64,000 nucleotides of DNA from Capitulum mitella (Eukaryota; Arthropoda; Thecostraca; Pollicipedomorpha; Pollicipedidae): NCBI GenBank assembly GCA_030062745.1, contig CP099844.1:5547481-5611480 (forward strand). The letters are read 5' to 3'. The translations under genes and the position numbers were made by a program. This document shows positions 9,901 to 21,900 of this stretch, piece after piece (position 1 is the stretch's first letter; each line of letters opens with the position of its first letter). The notes beneath the pieces were generated by a model, which was given only the letters and a program-made list of their open reading frames with translations, ran no database searches and was not told where the DNA came from.

Positions 9901-12900
9901 CAGTCCATCCGTGCGAACACTACTTCGTGGTGACGCGGCCCGTGCCAGCGCTGCCCGAGCACGTGCCGTCCGTGCTGGACCCGGACGGCCGCATCTACGT
10001 CCGCGCCAAGGACGGCTGCCTGGTGGCCGGCGGCTTCGAGGAAAATGCCAAGCCAGCATTCGAGGACTTTGACGGCATGCCCGGTGAGCGGCGGTCAGGG
10101 ATGAGCACGGGTGTGGAGCGGAGTCAGAGGGCAGAGTTTGTGGGTGTAGAGGGAGGTCTGCTTTTGGCGGTATGACGTGGCTTGCTCGACAAAGGACCGA
10201 AGTGTGACGGCGCTATGGTTACCTGTTTGTTGTCCCTGACCGAAAATAATCACTGATGCGTGCTGCTTCTTTTGTGTTTTATGCTAGCTGTCTAACTGGG
10301 GTTTAAACGTGCACCAGTGATGATAAGCTGTGCTAATTTGGTCCAGGTTTCATCGAGCCGGCTACATAAGGAGCGGTGCAGAGATCGGGGTCTGACCGGA
10401 CGGGCCTGCCTGACTGTCCGCCGGCCTGTCGGCGGCAGCTGACGTGTCCGCCCCGACTGACCCGGCCTCTGGCGCCGCCCCGCCCCGCCGACAGTGAGGT
10501 TCGAGTCGGAGACGCTGCAGCCGGACTGGGACCACTTCTACAGCCTGCTGCGCGAGATCGTGCAGCGCGCGCCGGCCGTGGGCGACGCCGTGCTGGACCG
10601 GCTGATCGCTTCGCCCGAAACGTACTCCCCGGACGGCCAGTGGATCATGGGCGAGGCGCCGGAGGTGAGGTGGAGACCCTGAAGGTTGCTGAGGGCGCTG
10701 GGGGTAGGCTGATGGCGGCAGGGGTAGGCCACGGGTGTTCCCGATAGTCAGAGGATGACAGAGACGGCCGCCGGCCATCTCTGTCTGCCTAGAAGCCTAC
10801 CTAATGTTTTTTTTTTTTTAACTAAAACCGTTTGCCATGGAAACCAGTGGTGTTATCCCGACTGACAAAAATTGTTTTTGCCTGTTTTTGCCACCATGTG
10901 ACAAAAACTCATATTTGTAAATTCCTGCTATTGTAATAGCTATGGGCTCGATGAGATGCACAGTTGTACTGTTAGCTTGGCCCTAAGCCAATAGGCATTG
11001 TGATTTCAGCTGATGAATAAAAAGTGTTGAGTGACACCATGTCATTGGGTGATAGCCCAGGCTTCAGGCGACTGAGATGTACCACGGTACACCGCGGTCC
11101 AAGGCCCAAGTAAATAGTGGTTTCAGCTGTAGGAACAAATGCAACAGAAATTGATTTCTCATCTTAAATAGCATGAATGGACATCATAGCATCATCTGAA
11201 CATGTAACTTTAAGCACCGCCAACAGGTTTCGTATGCTCTTATCAATGGAAAACAGGGATTGGCACAGTTGCAGACAAATAACTTACTACCTATTTGTAA
11301 CATCAGCAGGTAAAACAGTGAAATAACTGAAAAAGTAATTTGTAATTTCATAGCAGGTTGTTTGGTTTATTTATTATATTTATTTATTATTTATATTGTA
11401 AATTTATATTATTTATTATATTATATTTATTATTTATATTATATTATTTATTATATTTATATTATTTATATATATTATATATTATAAAAAAAATTAAATT
11501 TATTTATTAATTATATGTTATTATATATATTACACCAGTTGTTTGGTCGCATTGGGTTTTTGCGTGTAAATGCCGGTTTTTACGAGCAAAAAGAACAGTC
11601 ATGACTTTTGGTCTAGCAAAAACTAGTTTTTACCGGCATTTTGCGTGCCCGTCGCAACTTAATAGGACTAAGCTCCCATTAAACCAGCTTCCCTCCCTTG
11701 CCCTATCTCGTACGTGGTCACTCGGCCCCTATCGGTCATGACCCGTTTCCGTCGCGAACCTTTGACTCCGATGGGCAAGACTAGGCTGCGTCTGGGACGG
11801 AGCTCCCACATCCCGCCCGTGGCCACCCGGCCTCTCCCCGCCATCATCCGGACCCTGTCGGCCGCCATCTGTCCCCTGTAAACCGTGACCGAGCGGCCTG
11901 GTCCGGCTGACTGCGGCGCGTCTCCCAGCTGGAGAACTACTACGTGGCGGCCGGCCTGGGCGCCAGCGGCACGGCGGCGGCCGGCGGCGTCGGCCGCATC
12001 ATGGCCCACTGGATCATTCACGGCGAGCCCCACCTGGACGTGTACGAGATGGACGTGCGCCGCTTCCTGGCGCTGCACAACAACAGGACCTTCCTGCGCG
12101 CCCGCATCCACGAGGTGCCCGGTGAGCGGCGGCCGGCGGATGGTGGTGGAAGCACGGACGATCAGGGAGCCAGGGCTTAGCAAGTACCCAAGGGTGAAGG
12201 GTGGCGAGCTACGGCTGGGGAAATGCAGTTGAAATGAGGTGTAGTATTACATGTTGCCTTCAGTTCTGCCCCATGTAACGTTTGTCTTGCCTGACGTTCC
12301 TGTTAAGCCTTTTGCCGTGTAGCCAGTGCGAATATGTCCGCATTGCGAATTCACGACCATAACAGAACTGTATGCATTGAAAATGTAACATTATTTCTCG
12401 CTTGCGTGTTTTGCATGTAACCTTGCGTGTATGCCTTGCAAAGTCGTAGCCTCACCTTGGTCGAGAACTGCCAGGTGACGACTGCGGCCGCGGCTGACTG
12501 CCGCCTGCCGGCCGGCCGTGCCGCAGGCCAGTGTATGCGCATCCCGTGGACGTTCCCGGAGTACAAGTCTGGCCGGCGGCTGCGCACCTCGCCAATCTTC
12601 CCGCGCATGAAGGCGGCCGGGGCCCAGTTCGGCGCCGTCATGGGCTACGAGCGGCCCGCCTACTTCGAGCCGGACTCAGAACCAGGTCAGGCGGCGCCGA
12701 GGTCTCGCCGCCGGGTCAGATCAGGTCAGACGGCGCCGAGGTCTCGCCGCCGGGCCAGATCAAGTCAGACGGCGCAGAGGTATCGCCGCCGGGTCAGATC
12801 AGGTCAGACGGCGCCGAGGTCTCGCCGCCGGCTCAGGTCAGGTCAGACGGCGCCGAGATATCGCCGTCGGGTCAGATCAGGTCAGACGGCGCCGAGATAT

Positions 12901-15900
12901 CGCCGCCGGGTCAGATCAGGTCAGACGGCGCCGAGGTCTCGCCGCCGGGTCAGATCAAGTCAGACGGCGCAGAGATATCGCCGCCGGGTCAGATCAGGTC
13001 AGACGGCGCCGAGATATCGCCGCCGGGTCAGATCAGGTCAGACGGCGCCGAGGTCTCGCCGCCGGGTCAGATCAGGTCAGACGGCGCCGAGGTCTCGCCG
13101 CTGGCTCAGGTCAGGTCAGACGGCGCCGAGGTACCGCCGCCGGGTCAGGTCAGGTCAGTCAGGCTCCGGGTCAGGTCAGGTTAGGCGGCGCCGAGATATG
13201 GCCGCCGGTTTAGGTCAAGTCAGACGACGCCAAGGTATCGCCGCGGGGCAGGTCAGGTCAGACGGCGCCGAAGTATCGCCGCCGGGTGAGGTCAGGTCAG
13301 AAGGGCGCCGAGGTACCGCCGCTGGGTCAGGTCAGGTCAGGCGGGCGCCGAGATATGGCCGCTGGGTCAGGTCAGGTTAGGCGGCGCCGAGATGTGGCCG
13401 CTGGGTCAGGTCTGTTCAGATCAGACGGGTATGGCCGGCTGCCGACGGCACCTTGCGAGGTCGGTGAAAGTTGCGAGCGAACGTCATGTGGTGACTCGCG
13501 TTTCATTCATTTCAAAAATCCGTTGGGACCAGGTCGATAAGAAATGTATTCGCACCCTAGCCACCATGGCTACTGGGCGTTCGAGCAGAGCGGGAACACC
13601 AGCCGTGCTGCAAGCTGTTTAAGCTTGCAACGTTAAGTCGGTAACATGGCTTGCACAGCCTGCCTGATACTGTCATCTGCCCCTGCTCCACCTTTCACGG
13701 CTTCCTTGGTGCCGGCATCACCAGCAGCAGAGTATGAGCGTCCGTGACGGCCGTGTTCCGGCCGCAGGCGCGGAGCGGCAGCGGGCCACGTTCTCGGTGG
13801 CCGTGACCGACTCGTTCAGCAAGCCGCGCTGGTTCGAGCGCGTGCAGGAGGAGTACAACGCCTGCCGGGAGCGGGTGGCGATCTCCGACTACTCTTCCTT
13901 CACCAAGATCGACCTGATGGTGAGTCCGCCGCCGTAGGTCGGCGGCTGGCCGGACAGACCGCCATCAATGCATGATAATGGACAGTAGTAATGGACCAGA
14001 GGCCAGCTCCGTATTGCCAAGTGCTCGGTGGTTGCGACGTGAGATTTCGGCACATGACTTCGTTTTCATCCCGGCGGCGTGCTGCTTGAGTCGCGTCTAA
14101 CCGCGCCGGCCGCTGCCCACAGAGCAAGGGGGACGAGGTGGTGCACATGCTGCAGTACCTCTGCAGCAACGACGTGAACGTGCCGGTGGGCAACATCCTG
14201 CACACGGGCATGCAAAACCGGCACGGCGGCTACGAGAACGACTGCAGCCTGGCGCGGATCGCGCCCAACCAGTGAGGGTCGGCCGCGGCGCGGGCCCGGG
14301 CCCCGGGCCCCGGGCTCCGGGCTCCGGGCCTCGGGCCCTGGGCCTCGGGCCCCGGGCTGGTGCTTGCAGTGGATAGGGACTTGGCAGAGGCCGGCCGGTC
14401 CGACTGTGTTGGTTCGGATCTTTCTTGGTTATCGGGTATCCATTTTCCATCTCGAGTTTCCATGATCATTTGACTTCCCTACCCCGGCGCTTACTGGATT
14501 GCTTTTCCGATCCGTCCCCAGCTACATCTGATCTGTCCGTCTGTTCCCAGCTACATCTGATCTGTCCGTCTGTTCCCAGCTACATCTGATCTGTCCATCT
14601 GTTCCCAGCTACATCTGATCTGTCCGCCTGTTCCCAGCTACATGCTGATCTGTCCGCCTGTTCCCAGCTACATGCTGATCTGTCCATCTGTTCCCAGCTA
14701 CATCTGATCTGTCCGTCTGTTCCCAGCTACAGCTGATCTGTCCATCTGTTCCCAGCTACATCTGATCTGTCCATCTGTTCCCAGCTACAGCTGATCCGTC
14801 CATCTGTTCCCAGCTACATCTGATCTGTCCGTCTGTTCCCAGCTACAGCTGATCCGTCCGTCTGTTCCCAGCTACAGCTGATCCGTCCGTCTGTTCCCAG
14901 CTACAGCTGATCCGTCCGTCTGTTCCCAGCTACAGCTGATCCGTCCGTCTGTTCCCAGCTACAGCTGATCTGTCCGTCTGTTCCCAGCTACAACTGATCC
15001 GTCCGTCTGTTCCCAGCTACAGCTGATCCGTCCGTCTGTTCCCAGCTACATCTGATCCGTCCGTCTGTTCCCAGCTACATCTGATCCGTCCGTCTGTTCC
15101 CAGCTACATCTGATCCGTCCATCTGTTCCCAGCTACAGCTGATCCGTCCGTCTGTTCCCAGCTACATCTGATCCGTCCGTCTGTTCCCAGCTACAGCTGA
15201 TCCGTCCGTCTGTTCCCAGCTACATGCTGATCTGTCCGTCTGTTCCCAGCTACAGCTGATCTGTCCGTCTGTTCCCAGCTACATGCTGATCTGTCCGTCT
15301 GTTCCCAGCTACAGCTGATCCGTCCGTGTGTTCCCAGCTACAGCTGATCCGTCCGTTTGTTCCCAGCTACAGCTGATCCGTCCGTCTGTTCCCAGCTACA
15401 GCTGATCCGTCCGTCTGTTCCCAGCTACAGCTGATCCGTCCGTCTGTTCCCAGCTACAGCTGATCTGTCCGTCTGTTCCCAGCTACATGCTGATCCGTCC
15501 GTCTGTTCCCAGCTACATCTGATCTGTCCGCCTGTTCCCAGCTGCAGCTGATCTGTCCGTCTGTTCCCAGCTACAGCTGATCTGTCCGTCTGTTCCCAGC
15601 TACATGCTGATCTGTCCGACGATCCAGCACGGCCGGTGCCGCTCGTGGCTGCAGCGGCACGCGCCGGCCGACGGCAGCGTGGTCGTCTCGGACATCACCT
15701 CGCTGTACACGGCGCTGTGCGTGATGGGGCCACTGGCCCGCGAGCTGCTGTCCGAGATCACCGACCAGGACCTGAGCCCCAAGAGCTTCCCCTTCTTCAC
15801 GTTCAAGGTGGGCGCGCGGCGCCGTCGGTCGGCCGGCGAGGAGTGTCCGGTCCGCTGAGTCGGCGGCGGCGCGGCGGTGTTCACTCTGACGTTCAGCTGC

Positions 15901-18900
15901 ATTGTCTGACGGAACTGATGTCAAGTTTGAGTGGCAGTTGCCTTTTTATCGCTGCTGTTGGAGTCGTTAGCACACGTCACATGTGTGCGAAATATCCTGA
16001 GAATACCAAAGCTGGGCAGCCTGGCAGGAAGTAGTTTGCAAGTCAGAGGGCACTAGTTCTGAATCCTCGAAACCATTCTTTTTCCTGCATGGTGTTCTTT
16101 TCTTTATCTCCTCATTATTACCATTATTGCCTGAAGAAGCCTGGCTTATGGTGCGAACAGCCGCCGTCTGCCGAGTGCCGGGCGTCTGGCCAACAGCGGC
16201 AGACGCGAGCGCCACCTGACGCCCCGCGCCGTGTTCCACAGGAGATAGACGTCGGCATGATCGCCGGCGTGCGCGCCATGAACATGACGCACACTGGCGA
16301 ACTCGGATGGGTGCTCTACGTGCCAAACGAGGTCAGGACCGCGGGCAAATTCTGGAATGTGTGTGAATGTATGTGTGAATGAATGTATGTGAATGCGGGA
16401 AAGAATGACTCAGACTTATGAATGTTCGTTGTGCACATGTGTCTGATATGTTTGTTTGCAAAGCTGCAGCGTTCGCTGCGCGAAGTAGCCGGACATGCTA
16501 TGTTTTTGCTATGTACGAACTAGACGCATTGGCATCGTTTGCGGTTTCCTTTATCGATTGACGTGGGCCGTGGTAGGTGCCATTATGTAGTGTGCGCGCT
16601 CACTGTGTGTGAGCGTGCAGCTGTGAGTGCAGTGTGACTTTGTTGTTCCTTTGTCCTTGCTTTGGTGTCTTTCGTCCCGTCGCTTTAACGCCGGCCGGCC
16701 GCGTCCGGCAGTGTATCTGCGTGTGCGGTGTGCCTTGTCGGGCATTGTATGGGCGTGTGCGCGGCAGTGTGCCAGTGTGTTTGCGGTGTGTTGTGCCCGG
16801 CACTGTATTTGTGTGTGAGCGGCATCGTGTCGGTGTGCCGTTGTTGGTCTGTCCGCGCCGTCCGTGGCCGTTCCTCCCGGCTGTGGTGTACTGTGTAGTC
16901 TGGTGTGCTGTGCGGTGTCACAGTAGTCTAGTTCGCGGCGCGTCCCTTGTGCGGTATCCTATCCCAGCTGCGACAGCTCTGTCGCTCTGCTGTAAAGGCC
17001 GGCTGTGGCTGCGCCGCGGACGGTCGCTCGGCAGGCGCGGCCGACTGCGGGCCTCGCCGCCCCGCTGGTCCGGACAGAGTGGTGACTACTGTCACCGTCC
17101 GGCCGGCCCGGACAGAGTGACGGCCGACTACTGTCACCGTCCAGCCGTGGTGACCACTGTCATAGTCACAGAGTGGCGACTTCTGTCACCGTCCGGCCGG
17201 CCCGGACAAAGTGGTGACTACTGTCACCGTCCGGTCGGCCCGGACAGAGTGGCGGCCGACTACTGTCACCGTCCAGCCGTGGTGACCACTGTCATAGTCA
17301 CAGAGTGGCGACTTCTGTCACCGTCCGGCCGGCCCGGACAAAGTGGTGACTACTGTCACCGTCCGGTCGGCCCGGACAGAGTGGTGACTGCTGTCACCGT
17401 CCGGCCGGCCCGGACAGAGTGGTGACTGCTGTCACCGTCCGGCCGGCCCGGACAGAGTGGTGACTGCTGTCACCGTCCGGCCGGCCCGGACAGAGTGGTG
17501 ACTGCTGTCACCGTCCGGCCGGCCCGGACAGAGTGACGGCCGACTACTGTCACCGTCCAGCCGTGGTGACCACTGTTATAGTCACAGAGTGGCGACTACT
17601 GTCACCGTCCGGCCGGCCCGGACAGAGTGGTGACTACTGTCACCGTCCGGTCGGCCCGGACAGAGTGGCGGCCGACTACTGTCACCGTCCAGCCGTGGTG
17701 ACCACTGTCATAGTCACAGAGTGGCGACTACTGTCACCGTCCGGCCGGCCCGGACAGAGTGGTGACTACTGTCACCGTCCGGTCGGCCCGGACAGAGTGG
17801 CGGCCGACTACTGTCACCGTCCAGCCGTGGTGACCACTGTCATAGTCACAGAGTGGCGACTACTGTCACCGTCCGGCCGGCCCGGACAGAGTGGTGACTA
17901 CTGTCACCGTCCGGTCGGCCCGGACAGAGTGGCGGCCGACTACTGTCACCGTCCAGCCGTGGTGACCACTGTCATAGTCACAGAGTGGCGACTACTGTCA
18001 CCGTCCGGCCGGCCCGGACAGAGTGGTGACTACTGTCACCGTCCGGTCGGCCCGGACAGAGTGGCGGCCGACTCCTGCCGCCGTCCGTCCGGCCCCGGAC
18101 GGCAGACGGCATCAGGGCTTCCCGGTATCCAGGGCCCGAGAGGGGCAGACGAAATGAGAGGTTTTTTTATGTCGCCTCTTGCTCGGTTGCAGTCGTTACA
18201 TCACTGGCCGGTATTCGTCTGCTGTCGTCATTTTGTTGCGCGATCGTTCATGCATGACTGGGCGCCTCCGAGGGCCCACCACGGGCAGCCAATAACCTCC
18301 AGTAAGGCAGACTTATTGGATGCATTTAATGAGGGTATTGAACGAGAAGGTCCAGTGAGATGAGGGGACGCAGCCAGCTGTGTACTTACGGACTTGTCTA
18401 GACGGCACCGTTGTGAAATCACTTGTATCCATCTGTATTTGTATCTGTATTGTGTGCGTCACTTGGCCGTGTAAGAGTTCATGGAAGGGTGGATAAGATC
18501 AATCGATAGTACGTTGAGGCATTTGAGACACGATCGTCACGAATAGTTTTGGGTATTTTCTTTAGCTGATAAGACAGTCTCTGGTTGGATATCTGTCATT
18601 CGTTATCTGCTATTTTCATTTGGAACCGCTGTCAGCTTGCGTTTCTTGTACAGCGTGTCCCCCCAAAATTGTGACATTTTTCTTAATAACAGACACGGTT
18701 TTGAGGATAAATACTTGATTGCTTCATATAATAATGCACATGAATGGCACGTGCCACGGTTTGTTTTTGTCTTCGAAACGTTCATTAGTGCCGGAGCTAT
18801 GGCGTGATCAAGATTAGGCTCAAGCGAGGAAAAGGCATTTTGTGTTGAAAAATACGCAACAGCCAGATCCTCCCAACAGACCCGTTTAGAGTTTGCACAC

Positions 18901-21900
18901 CGTTTCGGTCTTAAAAGACGCGATGCCCCCCCCCCCGCCCCCCGGCAATCAGTTTGCCGTTGGATGCACATATTCAGAGTTCATGAAACGGTTGTCAGTC
19001 TGAACGCTTCAGCCCCGAGCGAGACTACTCACTGGGGAAGACCAAAATCTCGAAGAATTCCAGCCAACATCGCCACCGTTGCGTCCCGTCGCCCTCGCTG
19101 CCAAGAGCCCGAAATGTCCAAGAATGGAGTGTCTGACATTCCGATGAAGGACTACACCGATAACATTTAGGTGTGCTCCATAAACTCGAACCCCAAGACA
19201 CGGAAAACGGATGGCCATGTGTCATTGGTTGACTGACAGACTCAAACAGGAACCAAACTTCTTTGACGATGTCTAGTTCACAGATGAGGTATACGTTTTG
19301 CTTATTGGCCACGTCAATTCAAAGAACAATGTGTACTGGGAATTGTACTTCATAGTGAACCCTGCGATCCGAACGGTCCCCATCTCTCAGCGCATGAACG
19401 TTGTGAACAATCTGGCCATATGCATTCGTATGTGTTTGAACCGCCGACCAACATTTAGGGCATGTAATAAAACAGTCATAAAATCAATATGAAACGTCTT
19501 ATGAAAGTTATGGTTATGAAAGTTGGTGGGCTAAACATGCAGAGCACTGCAAATGCCGTGCGACAGGGTGGCGTTCTTAACTCAGTAAACAAAGAAATTA
19601 TTGCCAAATTAAGTGACACATTTTTTAGGGCACTGTAATTTTCATGACTGCCTTCGCAAGGCACCCTTTCCCCGATGCGCTCGTGTTTTCTGTCCTCGTT
19701 CCACTCAGTTCCGAAGAAACGTTTTTTTTTTTTTGGTATTTGCTCGCTCGCATTCTAGCTGTAGCGCTTTCAACGTGAACGCCTCTGCGGAGTCGTCTAC
19801 GGAGTTCTAGTTCGCGTTACTTGCGCCAGTGTGCTGTGGATACTGAGAAGCAGTGAGTCAGCCGTCGTGGCAGCAGTATGTGATTTTAGAGTCCTGCGTG
19901 CTCAGCATATTTTTCGCTTCCATTCGCGCTTCCCCGTCATTTACGAACAGTACATACCTATCGCTGCTCATGCCTGTATTAGATATTTGAAATGCCTGTG
20001 TGACTGACTCATGTATGAGCCGTCCTGCATCCATAACGAATGCAGAACCATAGTGAAACGAACTGTTGAACAGCAAGATGCATTGTGACTGTCTGTTGTA
20101 CCCCAGTAACCCTACGTTCGTCTTTTTCATCTACCGTAGGACGCCGGGTGATCGTTTCGTGCCTGACGGTGCGTCATGCGAAACGCCGTTTTCTCTGTCG
20201 CAGAACGCGCCGTAATTCTTCGTGTCCTCTGCCGCAGTACGCGCTCTACGTGTACGACCTGCTGATGGAACGTGGCCAGGACTATGGCCTGGCGCTGGCT
20301 GGCTATCTGGCCATGCGCTCCCTTCGCGTGGAGAAGTTCTACGCCTTTTGGGGCCAGGACCTGGGCACTACAACTACCCCGTTAGAGTGCGGCAGGGCCT
20401 TCCGCGTCAAGTTCAACGTAAGGAAGCCTTCGACTTACCCGTTCTATCTTGTGTGATTTGTGCGTAATCTGCAGTTTAAGCATTAAACACGTTATCTGAC
20501 GTAACCCGAATCTGTTTAATCTGATCAGCTGTTCAGAAATGTTACCTGCAGGCCGCCGTGAGATGGCGTTTCCAGCTCGGCCTCGCAGACCGTGGGTCTG
20601 ACGCCGTCCGTGTTCGCCCGCAGCGGGACATCGACTTCATCGGGCGCGAGTCGCTGCTGCGCCAGCGGGCTGAGGGCGTGCGCCGGCTGTACGTGCACTT
20701 CACCGTGCAGGAGCACGAGCCCGAGACCGACCCGTGGGCCTGGGGCCACGAGCCGATCCTGCGCGACGGCGTCTACTGCGGCCTGGTCACCACGTCCTCG
20801 TTCGGCTACAGCCTGGGCAAGCTGGTCAGTGCGCCGACCGGGCGGCGAGCGCTGGGCGACGTGCTCAGGAGGGCGGACGCGGCCGGCTGAATAACTTGTG
20901 GGAGGCATTGATAGAAGTTAAGTCAAGTCTCTCTGCCATCGTTCTTTCTCTCGTGTACTCGCCCCTTTGCCTTTTCATTATCAGTCCATATTTCTTGTAA
21001 AGTCCTGTCCCTCGTCATGTGGCTTCCCCTTTCTTCCTCTCGGTGTTTTTCCTATGATTGGCACGGTGTTATGTTGACCGAGCCAGCTCAGCCCGGGAGT
21101 TTTTCAGTGTCCCAACAGGCACGACGTCAGCTGCCTCTGACGCTGGTCGCGCTGCGTTCATTCGTGACGCTACATACTTGTCTCTCTGTCTCGCACCGGG
21201 CTGGGATACAGCCCGACCGTGTTCGGTCGAGGTCGGGTATAATGCATTGGCCGTGTCGTAAACAGCGGATTATACGCCGTCGCTGTCGCCTGCGTTCAGC
21301 GGGGAAGGGATCTGGGACAGTTCGTCCCGTCCATTTGAGCGATGACGGTGCGCGGTACGAGTAGAGGCAGTCGGACTTGGAAAGAGGAAGCTAGACGCGC
21401 AGTGCAGTATCGGCCTGCGTTATCGATCACCGTTCGTTGGATGCGCAAAAAACATGCGCGTTTCGCCGATCTCAGAATTAATGTGACCGGAGTGCGCATA
21501 TAAATGGGATGTGGAAGGTTCGTGGAAAAAGGTCCTTGCAAGGGTCTCGCGCTTTCTACGAAAAATTGCGCATGCACTTGTACGGACGACGTATTCTGGA
21601 GCGGCTGCTGTCTCACTGTGTAGCCAACCGGCTTGGTGCAGACAGGACATTCTGATCGGGGACTTACGTTGCCAGCCCAATCGGGGGGAAGGCGTAAGCG
21701 GATGGTGGGCGACCGCGAACGTAGAGCGGCACCCGCGGTTCCGCGTCCGCGCAGCTCCACCACGCTGCAGCCTCCGCTGCACAAGTCGGCCGCGACCACT
21801 TCGTAATGGATGTCCGCGAGGAAAAAGCAAAAAGTAACAAACTTTCCAGTCAACTCTGCGGCGCGTCGTTAATGACGGATGGGCCCAGCTGCGTCCGAGC

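Larger units (their letters stand above)
16332..20237 (+). other. PDPR intron 12 (3.9 kb)
   Basis: Holds TG-rich sequence (16360-16850), a 132-bp higher-order minisatellite (17050-18075) and a dead DNA transposon (about 18645-19640). No nested gene seen. Confidence 0.85.

Noticed and set aside
12427-13380. 317-codon + strand ORF, Arg/Ser-rich
   Set aside because: Only the part over exon 8 is coding; the rest is the 40-bp minisatellite read through in frame.
14522-15599. CRISPR-like regular 29-bp direct repeats
   Set aside because: No unique spacers, eukaryotic intron, and the unit equals the neighbouring splice acceptor.
17533-18363. 276-codon repetitive ORF
   Set aside because: Entirely produced by the 132-bp intronic array; no protein family and no splice context.
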